From Coptis chinensis (taxonomy: Eukaryota; Streptophyta; Magnoliopsida; Ranunculales; Ranunculaceae): DNA of 64,000 nt. Where the stretch lies: the NCBI GenBank assembly GCA_015680905.1, contig CM027381.1, positions 11,881,501 through 11,945,500 of the forward strand, given 5' to 3'. A program made the position numbers and the translations under genes. How positions within the stretch are numbered: the first letter of the stretch is position 1; each line of letters opens with the position of its first letter. Shown piece by piece: positions 44,851-56,509 of the stretch. The notes below the pieces were generated by a model that saw only the letters and a list, made by a program, of their open reading frames with translations, was not told the DNA's origin and did not search any database.

Positions 44851-45965
44851 TGATAAGTACTAAAAACTGTGTTTTAACCCCTGTAGAGACATTACATTTG
44901 GGTCAATTATGTGTTTAATAAATATAAATTAATTATATTTTCATGTTTTCACAGGTTTCAATAGACAATGATAAAATACACACAAAACCTACATTTTAGC
45001 AAGAAATACAACAGAATAAAGCTTGGACTTAAAATCTTTAGTATCAGCTCATTTAAAGCTCCAAACTGCCAGCAAAGCTCATGGACTCAGAGAACCATGA
45101 AACAAGTTGAATAAATCAAACTTGAGTCCCTAAGGCAGCTAAAGAAGAGATTTTCAGATAAAAAACTTGGTCAAACTGACATAAATCATCCCGAAAGTCA
45201 GGAGAAAACTTCAAACAATGATATCTTTCGTCTCCTGACTCTGATTCAAGCATTTGACTAGCTAAAATGATTAGCACAGAAAACTCTACGTAATAGTATT
45301 TAGCTTCCAAAAAATGGTCGTACAGTTTGGAATATGAAGATAAAGCCAAAGCATGTTACTATTTAGTCCAAGCCCATTACTATTCTAGAGAATATTTCTA
45401 GAATATTCCCTGGGATATTATATTTTATTTGTAACCGTTAGATTTAGATTAGATGTATTGAATCTAGACCATCTAAAAAACTATAAATAGAAAGGTCTAG
45501 TTTTAGTTTTTCTCATTGAATGGTTAGCATTAAATCATAGGATTTAGAATAGTTTACTGCTGTTCTAGTGTAATGAAGAATTTAATTTCCAATTTTTAAT
45601 TAAAATGTTTTTAATTCAGTTTTATTTTTTGTTAATTAGAATAACACTTTAGTTCTGTGATCTCAGAGCATAAACTCTGCCCGAGTGAGGATTATCTCCG
45701 TTAGAGAGGGTGTTTCGATAATTATAACGATTAGGAATCGAGTAAGTTCACCCAGAGATGGGGTTCTGAATCGATTCCACGCGCTAATAATGCTCGTTCA
45801 AAGATGAAGAGTCGTTATTAGGGATAAAAAATCGAGACTAACTCTTTTAATGGAGATTAGATTCGCTCAAACGGATTTTCTATCTTCGAAATCAAAGTCT
45901 ATTTTATTTTATTTTCACCATTTTCTCACCTAAATTTCACTTTCACAAACATCACGTGATCATAT
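44851..45965 (+). mobile_element. Solo LTR, Athila-type (right end approximate)
   Basis: It begins TGATAAGTACTAAAAACTG, alignable to the LTR starts at 26926 and 33165, followed by the same landmarks (TTTAACCCC, AATTATGTGTTTAATAA, then a TTTTCACAGG-type block). A TATA-like AACTATAAATAG lies at 45480. There is no polypurine tract before it. The right end lies inside a tandem duplication, which hides the target duplication. Confidence 0.68.
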
Positions 45966-46280
45966 TAGTTTTTTTTTTTTTTTTTTTTTTTATAAATAAC
46001 GTTTTGCAATTTCATTGAAATGTGAACGAAATGATAAACCCAACCGCTGTTTTACAGACAGATAAAAAATCGAGACTAACTCTTTTAACGGAGATATGAT
46101 TCGCTCAAACGGATTTTCTATCTCCGAAATCAAAGTCTATTTTATTTTATTTTCATCATTTTCTTACCTAAATTCACTTTCACAAATTCACGTGATCGAA
46201 TTAGTTTTTGTTTATAAATAAACTTTTGCAATTTTATTGAAATGTGAACGAAATGACAAACCCGACTGTTGTGTTACACA
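45822..46280. repeat. 238-bp tandem duplication across the LTR end
   Basis: ATCGAGACTAACTCTTTTAA occurs at 45831 and 46069, a period of 238 bp. Both units run through TCGCTCAAACGGATTTTCTA, a CACGTGATC motif, TTATAAATAA and GTGAACGAAATGAYAAACCC. The first unit also holds a T run of about 24 bases (45969-45991), absent from the second. The second unit continues directly into the tetraspanin remnant. Confidence 0.82.
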
Positions 46281-46505
46281 AAGATCAATGACTAATAATG
46301 ATGATAAAATGATGAAGATGAGAAAGATGATGTTAAGGATAGCAACCTTCTTCCAATCCTTTTTGACATTATCCAGTACCCCTGTCTTGCAAAACTGGTA
46401 GTCAAACAACAGATTCTCATTCATCCAAGTAGTACATTATGCATAAGTACATTTGTCTTAAGCCTACACCCTTGGAATGGTGTACATACTGTGGGCACCC
46501 TGCAA
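46260..46505 (-). pseudogene. Tetraspanin C-terminal remnant
   Basis: The minus strand reads FDYQFCKTGVLDNVKKDWKKVAILNIIFLIFIIL. Plant tetraspanins end with a CxxCKxG(V/L)LxNxKxDW motif followed by the fourth membrane helix starting VA(I/V)xNIIFL, an exact pattern match here apart from the first Cys. A short GAHSMYTIPRV stretch upstream (46470-46505) may be the preceding extracellular-loop exon. The rest of the gene is missing, and the normal short cytosolic tail is replaced by the duplicated sequence. Tetraspanins organise membrane protein microdomains. Confidence 0.66.
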
Positions 46506-46509
46506 TATA

Positions 46510-48324
46510 AATTCTATAAGAAGCAAAAATAAATAATAAAAAGAAACATATAATAATTGAAGCTTTTTACATGAACAATTGGTTGGAAGAGAAAACTGAA
46601 AATAAAAATAAAGTAAATGAACCAAAAAGGTTACCTGTGAACTACACTTGCTTTTCAGAAACCGTATACAAATCAAATGTAGAGAACCCATGCTTGGACG
46701 AAGAGAGGCTCTACACTACAAATTCATACTTTCTTAGTTTTCATCTTTTCACCACTAAAACTTCATATCCAAGTTTAGCTTTAGATGGGTCAGGTCACCA
46801 TGTGTCCATGTCACCACTTCCACATGTCCCCCTCTTGAAGGTATGGTCTATTAATACACATTTGAGTTTCTTCATTGCAATCTTAACTCCGTCCATCTTC
46901 CCTAACTTATGTTTTTGTCTCCCTCCACTGAAATAACTGATTTGACCCACATATGGTCACAGTTTAAAATAATTTGTTATTTGTTATTCTCACATACAGC
47001 TGTATCCTGTTCCTAATATACTTATCTCTGAATAAATCCTTAATATAAATTAAAATTTCGAGTTTGTGTGAATGAAAGTTGTTAAAATAATTTAAATCCT
47101 TTGCTTGAGGGATCCACCATAGCACCATTTCACCCAATGTGTGATTACTGCCTACTGCATTTACCATTACAATTCAAACACAAAAAATAACAGTCTATTG
47201 GAGCATAATAGCTCAAGGAACATTGAGCGAAAAATAATACACTCAAAAATATTAAGCAATGTAGTAGTCTACCTACATTCATCAAATTAAATTTATTATG
47301 TGAAACAATGACATACCTGGTACAACTTTTCTTCATTCTTCCTTTTGGTCAGCAACAAACACAAACCTCTGCTCCTTATATGTCACTTCGGCACGTACAA
47401 ATCCCCATCAAGCAAACTAATATAACATCCGATAACATCACCTTCCACATATCCTTGGAAAAAAAGAGTAAGGATAAAAAGAAATTCACATTAGATTACC
47501 TTGTAAACTAAAAGAGATGGAAATGAAATACCAACAAAACTCTATTAGGATTAGGGATTATAACATAGTCTATCTTAGGATTTTTGAAACCAATCCTACA
47601 AAAATCCTCGCTAAAGATATTTGGTTTTGCACTGTGTTCTTTCTATTTCTTCGGTTATTTATCGAGAAAAGCCCCAATCCTTGGTTTGTTTTCCCAACTC
47701 CTAAGCTTTAAGCCTCTCACTTAGCATTAAATGATTCAATCCATCATCTGCAGATTAGTAATATAATTATTATAGTTTCTAATAAGCACTTATATGGTTA
47801 TGCCAAATGTAGCCACTCTTTGTTTGAATTCAATCACTTCTTGCTCCATTCTCTCTTTGGTTTCCCTCCTTTTCCGGTCCATTTTTTGTTGATTGATTTA
47901 GGGTCCGGTTCTCGTTGGATTTTATCGAAGAGAATGAATGTTGATTTTTATTTTATTTTTTATTTTTTTAATTTTCATGGTGAACATCTCTCCCGTATTC
48001 TGTTAAACCCCAAAGTAAATTTTTAGATCCTTATTCTTCTTGTTCATAGAGATTTGAGAGATGTTGCATAATAGTTAAAAATACCAATGTGTCTAGCCTA
48101 AACCTTGAATGGAATATCTAATATATTTCCGAATGCAAATAAATATATTTAGTGGTATGTAATTTTAATTGCATATACACAACCATAATATTTGTGAAGC
48201 AGGGTACGCTCGACTCACTTTGCTTGCAGTTGGCTTGTAAGGGTCTTGTTTCAAATCACCGTACATCATTTCTAGAGCCTCCAAATGTATGATAAGCAGT
48301 TCCTTTGGTTCTTCTTTAAGTTTC
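46510..48324. other. Unassigned AT-rich region
   Basis: Open stretches of 60-120 codons occur on both strands, but none has a recognisable motif or consistent frame. It may include introns or flanks of the tetraspanin remnant. Confidence 0.3.
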
Positions 48325-48329
48325 TATAG

Positions 48330-49309
48330 TGGTTGACAAGAAATAGTGGTGTTGGGTTTGTTGTTCATCTTAAATTCTTATGGTGGGAGGAATGGTTTGA
48401 TGGATGGAAAAAACTCTCTCTACTATTTTCTAGTCTCTCTTACTCTTTTGTTCCTAAGTTTAATGGTGGAAACACTAGTTCTTATCTTAAACTTGTTGAA
48501 ATCTTAAACACATTTAATAGAGAAATATGGAATGAAATTGGTTTTGATGATTATCTTAATCACAAACTTATACTCATTTGAACTTGTCAAATGAGTATGA
48601 CTTGTGTTTGTGGGATTAAATCAATATGAGATAAGTAGAGAAAACTTGTATTGAAGAAAAGATGGGAAACTTGTATTGAAAAGATGTAATGAAAACTTGT
48701 ATTGAAAAGATGTAATGAAACATGTACTGAAAAGATTAAGCACTTGGTTTACACTAAAGCTTAAAGAACATAAAAATGAAAAACAAGGAAATTACACTAT
48801 TAAATTAAAGCATTTAATCCACTCCCAATGACGAAAGATTAGCTTTAGGGTTTCTACTCCTAACAAACCAAATGGTTTGGACCTTAAAACATTGGATAAC
48901 TAATTCTCTACATCTATTTGGTTTATATAGGACACCAATTGCATATTTGCCTCTCCTTCTAGAAACAACCTTGTGGGCTTTTGACATAAGCCCATACAAT
49001 AGAATTCTTGATTTTGGCTTTAAGTCCCTGAATCCTTAGCTTTCAGCTTTACTTCCTTGAGTCTTTGAGAGTTGACCTTGACAATTGACCTTGACTTTTT
49101 GGCACTTTTGCTCCTAAGTTGGAATCTTCCCAAGCAGCGTCAATAGCAAGCTTTTTTGTGCTAAAATGCACGTATTAGGAATATACGTCCTAAATGGCCT
49201 GTATCCTGCAAATGGTAGCAAAAGCTATAAGTTGTTTGTTCATTAAGCATAAGAAGGGCATAATTGAAGTATTGTAAAGGTAATAAAATGCACATTTGGG
49301 GGCTGATCA
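48330..49309 (-). repeat. 3' LTR of the complete element (980 bp)
   Basis: It is nearly identical to 55571-56504. It is about 46 bp longer, mainly because a unit around CTTGTATTGAAAAGATGTAATGAAA is repeated near 48668-48735 where the other copy has one. A TATATAAACC promoter-like site (minus strand) lies at 48919-48930. Confidence 0.88.
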
Positions 49310-49310
49310 A

Positions 49311-49347
49311 CTACCCCCAAACAACATTTTGCTTGTCCTCAAGCAAA
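49311..49347 (-). promoter_or_regulatory. Hairpin plus polypurine tract of the complete element
   Basis: On minus, TTTGCTTG and CAAGCAAA form an 8-bp stem around AGGA (49327-49346), followed by TGTTGTTTGGGGGTAGT and the LTR start. The arrangement matches 33125-33163. Confidence 0.78.
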
Positions 49348-50925
49348 GATGAGAGAGAAAAAACTAAGATAACAAATGTGTGATTTATTATACTAGTCTT
49401 ATTTTGCGGAGTGCAATTGCATTGACCATATACAGCAAGGCCTTAAACCACTAGGACTTCCTTAGTGGATGTGCTTAAGCCTCGTGAGAGTTTTCCAGGG
49501 AAAGTACTCGCAAACTTCCTCTATTTAGTACAAATGGTCTCGTTTTCTTATTTATTCTCAGAGGTTTATACATCTCAATAGTGGGGGAATAAAGAAAAGC
49601 TCCTTTGAACTCAGAAAAATATATATACAGTAGTTTAATCATCTAAAGATAAATGTGCAAAACATGAGCGGTGAAATGCAAAAGCAGAGTCGTTTTCAAA
49701 ACTTTTGGAGAGCGTCCTTAAGTTGGGTTCTCACAGAGGTGTGTTACAATCACAACTCTCTGATAGATTCACTCAAGTTTTGTTTTCTCAAGTGTAGATG
49801 ACACTTATATTCCTCATATACTCAAATGACATTCAAAGAAACCGGGGTCGATTGATCACAATATCCCTTTACTATCACACCATCCTATTCCTAGTTGAGC
49901 TAGAGGTCTTTTATTAGGAATAAAGGGGTTAAGGTAGTGGTTTAGAAATAAAGGGAAGGGAAAACAAACTATGATAAGTTGAGAAATTGGGTCTTCAGGA
50001 TATTTGTAACTAGAAAAGAACCTTGTTTTGTTCTTTGCTTCAGAAATTGTGATTCATTCTTTAGCCCTTTGGCTTTGTGATTCCATATGATTTTGATTTT
50101 TGGGAGTTCTAACTTTGCTTTTCTTTCTTTTGAATTCGACTCCTTTTGATTTTGAACTTTTGGGAGATTTCAATTTTTGAATCTTTTTTCTTTTCCTTTT
50201 TTTTGAAGCTTCTAACTATTCTGTTTTTGTACAAGGTCTTCTCTTCTCTTTCTGTTCCAATTCTCAACTCGTCAGCTGGATAAGCTTTTTATTGTGTGTG
50301 TAGTAACGGTTCAGGGATTGATGGCAAAGAAATAAAAAGGCTTTTAGAAATTAGTGAAGGCTCAAAGGGGAAACTAGAGGAAAAATTATCTTTTTGGGTT
50401 TTTAACGTTTATTTAGCTATATCGATCCAAAAAAGGCCTAAATTCTCTTCTAGGATATGACATGGTGATCAAACAAGTGGACGTGTTATCTTTCTATCCG
50501 GACATCCTTGTGTCATCATTTAATAACATTTAGATGAGGCTTTTGACTAGATTCTCACAGGATATGGAACTTAATTGTTCTAACCTTGGTCTCGAAAACT
50601 CATTGCTATATACAATCAAATGCTGATGCATGCTATTTATGAAAAGGTGCAGAAAGTATTGTATATATATTAGTCTAAGTTCGAAGAACGAATCTTTACT
50701 CTATTGCTATAATGAGACTTCTAAACCATTTATTCATCATAGAAAAAGGCAAACAAGACTTTTTGTACTAAACAAAAAAAATATTTTTGGTCTTTTCAAA
50801 ATATTTTAAGAAAGAAAGAAATATCCTTAATATATCTAATATAAGAATAAATGCCTAGTTTTTGCAGAATGTTACTATACCACCCCCAAATAAAAATATG
50901 CTTTGTCATCAAAGTATGAAAAAAA
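49348..50925 (-). other. Conserved non-coding 3' block of the complete element
   Basis: On minus this block starts at a second motif (50925-50875: CTTTG, ATGA, CAAAG, then ATTTGGGGGTGG) and ends at the polypurine tract at 49311. It is therefore about 1.56 kb, close to the 1.52 kb of its counterpart at 31633-33152. Shared words include GAATTTAGGCCTT, TTTGGATCGATATA, AAAAGACCTCTAGCTCAA-like text and TGAGAACC. No protein is encoded. Confidence 0.65.
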
Positions 50926-51167
50926 GGAAGGAGATTGCCATAAGAACATGAGCAAAAATGGTAGTGACTTGTACTTTGTTCTTCGTTATGAAAATATATC
51001 ATCCCCAAACAAGTTTGGAGCGAATGAGATGTACATGGGTTATTATACTAGGGATTTACATAATTATTCTACTATGAAATACTTAACATGCATGCAGAAT
51101 TATACTTAGAAGTTAATAAATAAAAAGATAGGAAATGCATGTATATAAACAACTATCTATATGAAAT

Positions 51168-51170
<3 letters not shown>

Positions 51171-51227
<57 letters not shown>
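51171..51227. repeat. (TG)n microsatellite
   Basis: About 28 uninterrupted TG dinucleotides, followed by a T-rich run. The length makes it likely to vary between individuals. Confidence 0.97.
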
Positions 51228-51229
<2 letters not shown>

Positions 51230-51230
<1 letters not shown>

Positions 51231-51860
51231 ATTTTATTTTTTTGAATCCTGTTTTTCTCAAAAGGTCTCTAACCATATAGATGGTTTTTACAAGAAGATA
51301 AAATCATACGTTTATCCAGTATCATTTTAGTTACTCTGTGGCATAAGATTTTAATTTTTATATTCTCAAGTTTTGAAAACTATGTAGAGATGTTATAAAG
51401 ATACTCGTACTCAAAAGCTGTGATTTCTAAGCTAAGTTTGAAAACAACCCATAACAGGTGATTTTAGGCAACTTTTGTGTCGGCTCTTTATTGAACCCAT
51501 TCCAGTTAGACCGTGACTTCATTTATGTGTGCTTAGGGATTTATTGTGCAAGACTTAAGATGTCTCGTACAAATACCATGGTGATATGGGCAACCCTTAA
51601 TAACACATAACTGATTTTCAAACTGCCCTTAGAAGAATAGAGATTGCGTACTTCTAAGGGTTGGTCTATGTGGAATCCATTGCCCGTTTTGTTTTTGGAA
51701 AATCACATAACTATTGATGTATCGAGAAACTCTATTATAAGTACTAAAAAAACAAGAACTTTTATGAAATGGTGAGAGAAGGGTTTTTCTTTTTGGCTTT
51801 TTGGCTTTTTGTTTCTAAATTACTTAAAACAATAACATAAAAGGAGATAACTACTACTAA
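51230..51860. other. Unassigned interior of the complete element
   Basis: No reading frame with a known motif is present. The stretch lies where pol would be expected in an autonomous relative and shows no trace of it. Confidence 0.4.
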
Positions 51861-52190
51861 GAAAAATCACTATGAGGAGAGTGATCCTCCCAATAGAAGG
51901 AAAATATTTTTGAATTTAGGTGACTCAAATTGCAAACCATCCCATGGTTTGGCCTCCCTAGATCTTCCACCTCTTGTTTTGCAAGTAGGCAAATCTAGTG
52001 AAGAGGACTAGCTCTATTTCTAGATAATCTAGTCTCTCCTCTCCTACTATCTAGTTACCCTCGTTAAAGCCATTCCAACTAGATTGTAAGATGAAACTTG
52101 AAACAACTAGAAATCACCACAGAAGGAAAACATTTTCGAAAATAAAGGGCCACAGTTGGCAACCATCCCATGGTTTGGCATGCTGATAAT
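51861..52190. repeat. Two-copy repeat of about 213 bp with a short hairpin
   Basis: AGAAGGAAAAxATTTT followed by CAACCATCCCATGGTTTGGC-like text occurs near 51895-51955 and again near 52120-52172. Each copy carries AAACCAT-CCC-ATGGTTT or a close variant, a 7-bp stem. Confidence 0.6.
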
Positions 52191-52800
52191 CGTTAAAATT
52201 AATCCTTAATTATCTATAGAAGAACACAAACAACTAATGATCAACTACCTTATCAATATTATTCCTACTCTCAATTCATTATGCAATATAGAGAGTCAGG
52301 ATTCGTTCCACTCCTAGTTGCTTAGAACGTAACAGTTTCACTAACTTAAATAATTTTTCAATACCAATGAGAGCAATGTTTTTAATAAGACTAATATGTG
52401 GGAATAACTAATTAAGATATTCTAAATTATACTATGACAATTAAAAGGTTAATGTAATGAATAGGAAGAACATAGAGGAAGAATTAATCCATCTATGTTA
52501 ATCTATGATTATTCTAACTAGTTTCTCATGTTTTAATCTTAACCTTTATTAATATACACAAGGTAAACCAACAAAAGTCACAATTTTTATTGATCCCTAG
52601 CCAATCTTAGCAATCTCTGTACTAAGATATGATTAGCATAAGAGAAATTCTCCTCCACAAATCTCTTTGTGAAGTTTCCTTTCTCTAGTTCAACTTCTAT
52701 AATCTCTATCTCTAGAAAACTATAGAACTTGAACTTAAAGCACATAAGACAATAAGAAAACTAATGAAGAACAATCATAACCCTCACATAGACTTCATAA
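52190..52800 (-). repeat. LTR-like segment inside the complete element
   Basis: On minus it shares ordered blocks with the solo LTR at 27500-27960. These are AGAGTGGAACGAATCCT followed by TATATTGCAT and GAGAGTA, and upstream ATTGxTCTCATTGxT and TTAATTAxTTATT. This suggests an older Athila-type LTR fragment, or a shared 5' region, lies within the interior directly after the gag-like frame. Confidence 0.5.
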
Positions 52801-52807
52801 AACTCCT

Positions 52808-53855
52808 CTAATGGACTTTTAGCCTAAGTGCGAGCTTGAGGTTTATTTTAAATGGTTTAGTGGTGCAGTCCTTAGAATTTGGTGGATTTTTTATGAATAA
52901 AGGTTGACTTTTGAGAGGTGTTAACTCGGGGGAATGATGGTTGGGTGATGGTTTTTCATATGATCTCAAAGACTCAGGGAACTCTTCATCTAGCTTTGGC
53001 GTTCCCACAAATTTGTGGTTCATATCAGCAATATTAAGGATGTCACAAATTTGTTCCATTGATAAGTCTTTAATGGCCAAACTAAAATTAGATCCACTTT
53101 CTACTATAGAATTTATATCCTTTTCTCTAGAAACTTTATTTTCTTTGTCCTCTTTATCATTGTCCAAGTATGTCGAGTCCAACACATGTTCTAGAGTCTC
53201 TTCTGTCGGAGTGTTCTCATGCATATAGTAATTATCATAGATCTGGAATTCACACGATAGTCAGGTGGATGGTGATTAGGTTTTAATTGGTCATAAATAT
53301 TAGGATGGGCTTTAGCAATTGGGTCTGTTATAGTAGCACCTTGTTTCTCTTTTTGGTTGGGTTCTGGACTGGTAGGAAGAATATTAGTCTCAGATGTGGT
53401 ATCGATTGAAATAGATTGGAGAAAACAGAAGGCCTTTGCTATTTATTGTATTTGAATTGTTTGCTCGACCATTGCTTGGTAAAGTTGGTCTGTGATAGAT
53501 GGTGGAGTGGAATCTGAATTTGAAATGGATGGTGATGTGAATGGTAATGAACTGTTAGTGAACCCATATTTTGACTGACCGGGTGGATATATGAATAATG
53601 GTTAACTATTTGTGGTGGAATTTTATGAATTGTCTACATGATTAGAAAACTCTGGGGTGTATTGGGTACTACGAAAATTTGAAAATTAAGGTTCGTAATC
53701 GTAAGAATATTCCATAGGAGGCTTGAACTTGGTATATGATGTGTATTGAGACGCCCAATGATACGGACTACCACAACAAGAACAAGGTTTTGGGTTTGCA
53801 TTGTAATTCCATGACGGTTGCACAAGATATTGATAATCCATGTATGCTCAAACAA
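52808..53855 (-). pseudogene. Gag-like remnant with a degenerate zinc knuckle
   Basis: A minus-strand frame opens MDYQYLVQPSWNYNANPKP and then has CSCCGSPYHWASQY. The spacing C-x2-C-x4-H-x4 fits a retroviral-type CCHC zinc knuckle with the last Cys changed to Tyr. After stops, a 138-codon open frame (53224-52808) follows, rich in E, N and S with SPNHHSPELTPLKSQP, resembling the linker between gag and protease in Athila elements. No protease, reverse transcriptase or integrase follows. It is broken by at least two stops near 53500-53690. Confidence 0.52.
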
Positions 53856-53859
53856 GAAT

Positions 53860-55135
53860 AATGCACAATTTGCAAAAATTCATTTGTGATCTTGAAGTTT
53901 TTGAGAAAAGTTTGCATGCAATGTCTATATATTAGAAACTATACCCTATTTGAATTTAACAGTAGGTGCAAAACTGGGTTTTGGGAACTACACGCGTCGA
54001 GGGAGAAGATCGCTACTTCACCAGATGGTGTGCCACCAAGAATCTCACTCACGGTATTTCTGAGGGAGGGGAGTGAGGAAGGTGGTTGGTCCATTGGAAT
54101 CTGGCAGTTTACTACTCTCTTTGTTCGTGCTAAATGTTTGTCCTGCTAGACGTGACTAGATTGGCTATGCTTGATTGATTTTATCTTTTTAATTTGGTCT
54201 ACATAACAAACATTTCATGCAACGTCCATTCTAAAATGGGGCTTAATCCCACTTTTTGTTCTTTTATGGCTCGGGTTTAGCCTTACCGTTAATGTAAAGA
54301 CGAGACTAAAATGTAAATTACACAATCATCCAAGCATGCTTAGTAACACACAAGTATCCTCTTATACTTTGTAGCGAGGAGGTTTAGAAATTACCACCCA
54401 AGGTGTGCGTACACGACCCTTGGGGTGAAGGCGACATGGTGGGGTTGATGAAGTGTTTGATGTCTTGTATTTCAACCTACGCACCATTCGAGCTTTTCCT
54501 TATGGTTACAAGTTTAATCTATTTAAAACCCATAAGTCGGGTTGAAATTTGGGCAAAGCCAATAAGTTACAATTGGTTGCCTTCGTGGCCTTACAACTAT
54601 GAAAGCGATAACCACGAAAATTTAACTACGTTTAGCTAATTAACTATTCACTAATGATTAATTAAACAAAATATGTAAAAGCTTGGAAAGTGTTCGTCAA
54701 AGATTGGAACTTCAACCCCCAAGTTAGGCTGTGATGTGCGAGCGTGGTCCTACTCTTTCATGCCTCGCACATCCAGCCGGTCCAAGTTAGTTGAATCCCC
54801 AACTCTTGGTAAGTAAATTTTAACCAAAAGACTAAACTTCCAAAACTTAACTATTTTGTATTTACCCTAATTAATTTTTTTGTATTTTGATTTAACTATA
54901 TGATATTATCTTAATCTAATCATGCATAAACAACAATTAATGAAAACTAAAACCTAAACATGCTACTAAACTAATTTTTATGTTTAACATTGCTGATGAT
55001 TACTAATTCATTTTAATTAATAAAAACTTTTAATTTTAAAAATGCTTTTTTAATTGAATTTTTGGTTTTTGAAAACTCAAAACCTTGCAAATCTATCTAC
55101 TTTTTGTTTCATAATAGTTGAATTAAAAAGACTAG
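53860..55135. other. 5' untranslated interior of the complete element
   Basis: This is AT-rich, with no recognised coding motif. It lies between the gag-like remnant and the GC-rich island near the 5' LTR. Confidence 0.4.
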
Positions 55136-55139
55136 TGGG

Positions 55140-55420
55140 TATTAAAGTGGACTTACACACGAAGATTCCGAGCCAACGGAAGCTTCGTCTGAGAAAATCG
55201 AGACGCGGCGTGGGCGAATGAGGCACGATTGCGTGTCAAATGCAGACGCGGGTGAACGGTTCGCGGGTGCATGTCTGACATGTGCGGTCGCATTTCCTGG
55301 GCGGGTGCGCGTGTGGCAGGCGCGACATGGGTTCTTTTTCTCCGTTTGCGCTCGTTTTTCGACAGCAAGTTCTGGTGATTCGTCCTGTACTATTCTCAGG
55401 CTCCATTTGCACAAGAGTGT
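55140..55420. other. GC-rich, CpG-rich island
   Basis: About 280 bp with a base composition sharply different from its surroundings (many CG dinucleotides: GACGCGG, CGCGGGTG, GGGCGGGTGCGCGTG). Open frames run through it on both strands, as expected for GC-rich DNA, and none is recognised. CpG survival inside a plant transposon, where methylation normally erodes it, suggests a recent insertion. Confidence 0.5.
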
Positions 55421-55558
55421 GTTGGAAACATACGAAAACGAAACATCAGTAATGAAATCAAGAAAAGAAACTAAAAAAAATTGAAATTAAGATTTGAAAA
55501 GAAGGGTTCAATGAGTGTTGTTTTTCTCCATCTTCCTTTTCCCATTTGAATCCATGAA

Positions 55559-55568
55559 GGCGGTGCCA
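55559..55568 (-). promoter_or_regulatory. Primer-binding site of the complete element
   Basis: On minus, TGGCACCGCC lies two bases inside the 5' LTR, close to the TGGCGCCGTTGCC site of Athila-type elements, with one G-to-A change in the core. Confidence 0.65.
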
Positions 55569-55570
55569 TT

Positions 55571-56504
55571 TGGTTGATAAGAAATAGTGGTGTTGGGTTT
55601 GTTGTTCATCTTAAATTCTTATGGTGGGAGGAATGGTTTGATGGATGGAAAAAACTCTCTCTACTATTTTTTAGTCTCTCTTACTCTTTTGTTCCTAAGT
55701 TTAATGGTGGAAACACTAGTTCTTATCTTAAACTTGTTGAAATCTTAAACACATTCAATAAAGAAATATGGAATGAAATTGGTTTTGATGATTATCTTAC
55801 TCACAAACTTATACTCATTTGAACTTGTCAAATGAGTATGACTTGTGTTTGTGGGATTAAATCAATATGAGATAAGTAGAGAAAAATTGTATTGAAGAAA
55901 AGATGGGAAACTTGTATTGAAAAGATTAAGAACTTGGTTTACACTAAAGCTTGAAGAACATAAAAATGGAAAACAAGGAAATTACACTATTAAATTAAAA
56001 CATTTAATCTACTCCTAATGACCAAAGATTAGCTCTAGGGTTTCTACTCCTAACAAACCAAATGGTATGGACCTTAAAACATTGGATAACTAATTCTCTA
56101 CATCTCTTTGGTTTATATAGGACACCAATTACATATTTGCCTTTCCTTCTAGAAACAACCTTGTGGGCTTTTGACCTAACCCCATACAATATATATAATT
56201 TTTGATTTTGGTTTTAAGTCCCTGAATCCTTAGCTTCCAGCTTTAAGTCCTTGAGTCTTTGAGAGTTGACTTTAACAATTGACCTTGACTTTCCGACACT
56301 TTTAGCTCCTAAGCTAAAACCTTCCCAAGCAACGTCAATAGCAAGCTTTTTTGCGTTAAAATGCACGTATTAGGAATATATGTCCTAAATGGCCTATATC
56401 CCCCAAACGGTAGCAGAAGCTATAAGTTGTCTGTTCATTAAGCATAAGAAAGGCATAATTGAAGTATTGTAAAGGTAATAAAACCCACATTTGGGGGCTG
56501 ATTA
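55571..56504 (-). repeat. 5' LTR of the complete element (934 bp)
   Basis: It starts (minus) TAATCAGCCCCC at 56504 and ends CAACCA at 55571. Few substitutions separate it from 48330-49309 by eye. A TATATAAACC site lies at 56108-56119. The outer base change (TG to TA) would be unfavourable for integration if it preceded insertion, so it probably arose later. Confidence 0.88.
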
Positions 56505-56509
56505 TATAG

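Larger units (their letters stand above)
48325..56509 (-). mobile_element. Complete non-autonomous LTR retrotransposon with TATAG target duplication
   Basis: Two highly similar LTRs in the same orientation (48330-49309 and 55571-56504) enclose a 6.26-kb interior. The bases at 48325-48329 and 56505-56509 are both TATAG, a perfect 5-bp target-site duplication. On the minus strand the LTR begins TGATCAGCCCCC (TAATCAG in the 5' copy) and ends ...CAACCA. A primer-binding site adjoins the 5' LTR and a hairpin with polypurine tract adjoins the 3' LTR. The interior has a gag-like remnant but no reverse transcriptase, integrase or protease motifs, so it would need enzymes from a partner. The shared 3' block suggests the partner is the Athila-like family at 24-34.7 kb. 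Confidence 0.88.

Noticed and set aside
46571..46936. A 121-codon plus-strand open frame.
   Set aside because: No recognisable domain, and it lies in AT-rich non-coding surroundings upstream of the tetraspanin remnant.
48230..48290. A possible tRNA T-arm (GTTTCAAATCAC) near 48260.
   Set aside because: No acceptor stem, D-arm or anticodon arm could be built around it.
48333..48581. An 82-codon plus-strand open frame repeated almost identically at 55574-55822.
   Set aside because: It lies antisense inside both LTRs, so the conservation comes from LTR identity, not from a protein.
55142..55484. Overlapping open frames on both strands in the GC-rich block.
   Set aside because: GC-rich DNA has few stops in all frames. 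No motif, start context or homology supports a gene.
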